From assembly GCA_002308095.1 (NCBI GenBank), contig DBUV01000071.1, positions 2,984-31,646 of the forward strand: a stretch of 28,663 nt of DNA. Direction: 5' to 3'. Shown here piece by piece: positions 26,923-28,663 of the stretch. The stretch is from Acidimicrobiia bacterium UBA1281. GTDB lineage: Bacteria; Actinomycetota; Acidimicrobiia; Actinomarinales; Actinomarinaceae. Each line of letters begins with the position of its first letter. Positions within the stretch are counted from its first letter, which is position 1. The position numbers and the translations under genes are program-made. The notes beneath the pieces were generated by a model. That model did no database searches. It was given only the letters and a program-made list of their open reading frames with translations, and was not told where the DNA came from.

Positions 26923-27953
26923 ATTTAGAAAAATTAACTAAAGAGTTAATTGCAATCGAATCTGTAACTGGCGATGAAGCTGAAATATTAGATTTTATTG
27001 AAAACAGATTAACAAATTCAGAATTTACTGGAGAAATAATCAGAAATGAAGGTGGAATAATTGCATACCACCCATCAGCAGATTCAAATATTGCTTTAGT
27101 TGGTCATGTAGATACTGTCCCATTAGATAAGTCACAGTTAAATATTGATGACGATTCTAAAGTTTACGGAAGAGGATCAGTAGATATGAAAAGTGGAATA
27201 GCTGTGATGTTAAAAGTAATGAATAATAACTTCAAAGAAGTTGTCGGTGTATTTTATACTGCTGAAGAAGGACCCATGGTTAATAATGGCCTCGAGTATT
27301 TAATGCCATTATTAAAAAAAGACTTCAATCTTAAATTTGGTATCATTCTTGAACCAACAAACGCTGAAATCCAGTTGGGTTGTTTAGGTTCATTAAATGC
27401 AGACCTTCAGATTAATGGAAAATCTGCTCACTCTGCTCGTCCATGGATGGGCGATAATCCCATACTAAAACTTACTGACTTAATTGAATATATCCAAGCT
27501 AATGGAATAGAAGAAAGCGTTATTGATGGCCTTGTTTTTAAAAGAATAATCAGTGTTACAACAATTCAAGGTGGTTCAGCAAACAATGTCATACCTTCAC
27601 ACTTGAATATCAATATTAATTATCGATTTTTGCCTACTTCAAATGAAGTTGAAGCATCTGAATTTATTAATAAAACATTTTCGAAATTTGGTGATATAGA
27701 AATTAAAAACACATCAAATGGAGCGCTTCCTAATTTAGACTCTCAGGTTGTAAAAGACTTTATCGAATCTACTGGCGCAGTTGTAACACCAAAACAGGCT
27801 TGGACCGACATAGCAAGATTTTCAGAAGAAGGTATACCAGCAGTAAATTTTGGTCCTGGCGATCCGCTTCTTGCACATTCTCCTGATGAAGTTGTTAATA
27901 CAAATCAAATAGTAGAATCATATGAGTCAATCGTTAAATACTTAGAAAGTTAA
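26919..27953 (+). CDS. dapE: Succinyl-diaminopimelate desuccinylase
   Basis: 344 residues, an M20 metallopeptidase-fold enzyme that removes succinate from N-succinyl-LL-diaminopimelate. Metal ligands appear as His in ALVGHVDTVPL, Asp in GRGSVDMKSG, the Glu pair in TAEEGPM, Glu in IILEPTNAEI and His in LLAHSPDEVV. The dimerisation (lid) domain covers about 170-285 (SAHSARPWMGDNPILKL, INYRFLPTSNE). Several stretches, such as NYRF, GALPNL and AVNFGPGDPLLAH, closely match mycobacterial DapE from memory. The start is TTG, overlapping the dapD stop by 4 bases, and no other in-frame start fits better. gatC follows after 4 bases. Confidence 0.94.
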   Translation: MNLEKLTKELIAIESVTGDEAEILDFIENRLTNSEFTGEIIRNEGGIIAYHPSADSNIALVGHVDTVPLDKSQLNIDDDSKVYGRGSVDMKSGIAVMLKVMNNNFKEVVGVFYTAEEGPMVNNGLEYLMPLLKKDFNLKFGIILEPTNAEIQLGCLGSLNADLQINGKSAHSARPWMGDNPILKLTDLIEYIQANGIEESVIDGLVFKRIISVTTIQGGSANNVIPSHLNININYRFLPTSNEVEASEFINKTFSKFGDIEIKNTSNGALPNLDSQVVKDFIESTGAVVTPKQAWTDIARFSEEGIPAVNFGPGDPLLAHSPDEVVNTNQIVESYESIVKYLES

Positions 27954-27957
27954 ATTT

Positions 27958-28242
27958 ATGACCGAAAAAATTAATATAAAAAATGTAGCTAAATTAGCAG
28001 CATTAAAGTTAACTTCTGAAGAGGAACAAAAATTAGAAAAAGATTTATCAATGATAATAGATCATTTTGCTGCTTTAAGTGAAATGGAATTACCTGACGA
28101 AAAAATTACAATTCATCCTTTAGGTATGTCTTTGAATTTAGCTGAAGATGAAGCATTTAAGTTTTTTACCCATGATGAAGCTCTTAGTAATGCACCTGAA
28201 GCTATAGATGGCCAGTTTGTAGTTCCTCCAGCTCTGGACTAA
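27958..28242 (+). CDS. gatC: Asp-tRNA(Asn)/Glu-tRNA(Gln) amidotransferase subunit C
   Basis: 94 residues with the normal GatC pattern: INIKNVAKLAALKLTSEEEQKLEKDLSMIIDHFAALSEMEL (two N-terminal helices), a linker with PLG, and ALSNAPEAIDGQFVVPPALD at the C-terminal end. GatC wraps around GatA and stabilises it in the GatCAB complex, which converts Glu-tRNA(Gln) and/or Asp-tRNA(Asn) to the amide forms. gatA begins 2 bases after its stop. Its position directly after dapE links it to the same transcript, though not the same pathway. Confidence 0.95.
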   Translation: MTEKINIKNVAKLAALKLTSEEEQKLEKDLSMIIDHFAALSEMELPDEKITIHPLGMSLNLAEDEAFKFFTHDEALSNAPEAIDGQFVVPPALD

Positions 28243-28244
28243 TT

Positions 28245-28663
28245 ATGGATCATTACAAATTACCAATTTCAGATATAAATAAACTATTTAAAGATAAAAA
28301 ATTAAAACCATCTGAACTATATACAGAAGTTTTTGAGCGTACAGCGAGTACCGAATCAATAATTCACGGGCACTTGAGCTTATTTCAAGAAGAAAATATA
28401 AAAAAAGCAACTGATGCAGATGAACGGTTTCTTAAAGGAGATGAGTTAGGAGTTCTTGATGGTATTCCAGTTGCCATTAAAGACAACATTAATATATCAG
28501 GTTACGCTACAACATGTTCATCTCAAATGCTTTCAAATTATATTTCACCATATGATGCAACTGTTATTTCCAAACTTAAAGAAGAAGGTGTAATTTTTAC
28601 TGGAAAAACTAATTTAGATGAGTTTGCAATGGGTTCATCAACTGAAAACTCAGCTTTCGGTCC
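28245..28663 (+). CDS. gatA: Asp-tRNA(Asn)/Glu-tRNA(Gln) amidotransferase subunit A (5' part)
   Basis: The first 139 codons are visible; the gene continues beyond the window. The reading frame starts at ATG 28245, 2 bases after gatC. The amidase signature is present: catalytic-triad Lys79 in LDGIPVAIKDN, then GKTNLDEFAMGSSTENSAFG at the very end, which includes the first serine of the Ser-cisSer-Lys triad. GatA hydrolyses glutamine to supply ammonia and, with GatB and GatC, amidates mischarged tRNA. The partner gatB is expected downstream. Nothing odd is seen in the visible part. Confidence 0.95.
   Translation, partial: MDHYKLPISDINKLFKDKKLKPSELYTEVFERTASTESIIHGHLSLFQEENIKKATDADERFLKGDELGVLDGIPVAIKDNINISGYATTCSSQMLSNYISPYDATVISKLKEEGVIFTGKTNLDEFAMGSSTENSAFG

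Overview
The window is an AT-rich (about one third G+C by eye), very compact bacterial chromosome segment. It holds 26 protein genes on both strands and no rRNA, tRNA, CRISPR or insertion sequence that I can see. The longest stretch without a gene is about 115 bases. The gene set points to a streamlined, probably marine actinobacterium of the Candidatus Actinomarinales kind (Acidimicrobiia). The supporting features are: a nickel superoxide dismutase with its SodX-type protease; ferredoxin-dependent KorAB; a deoC plus split ALDH16 cluster; a DapE closely resembling the mycobacterial type; a MetRS with a K-x-S-x-S loop; a MurA with Asp in place of the catalytic Cys; and several genes that look leaderless. 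This placement is an inference from family resemblance, not from a marker tree.

Layout. At 1-1289 (+) lie the end of a Na+/phosphate cotransporter and a PhoU-like regulator. At 4863-1303 (-) is a tight operon: SodX-like signal peptidase, a 62-residue Cys-rich protein, korA (gamma-alpha fusion) and korB. It runs divergently, across only 47 bases, from the NiSOD gene sodN (4911-5297, +). metG (-) meets sodN tail to tail with interlocked stop codons. At 6976-13439 (+) come a membrane protein of unknown function, an ammonium transporter, a long-stem hairpin and the glutamate synthase large subunit: ammonium uptake followed by assimilation. At 13483-16688 (+) are deoC and two aldehyde dehydrogenase genes that together equal one ALDH16 protein, for deoxyribose-5-phosphate breakdown and aldehyde oxidation. 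A hotdog thioesterase (+) and an EamA transporter (-) overlap at their 3' ends.

At 18029-20277, pgl (-) and murA-nfu (+) are divergent. A lipoprotein and an SRPBCC protein (-) follow. Then comes a translationally coupled trio (+): cysteine desulfurase, mnmA and ligA, whose first two members make tRNA 2-thiouridine. A short membrane-anchored Ig-like protein (-) precedes the last operon (+): dapD-dapE-gatC-gatA, for lysine/peptidoglycan precursor synthesis and the tRNA-dependent amidotransferase. gatA runs off the window.

Most points of interest are in arrangement. These are the NiSOD/SodX/Cys-rich/KorAB cluster with a palindrome in its divergent promoter, the split ALDH16, the Cys-to-Asp MurA, a recurrent TAnnnT box 6-8 bases before start codons, and three convergent gene pairs sharing a 4-base stop overlap. 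I did not find a clearly new defence or mobile system.
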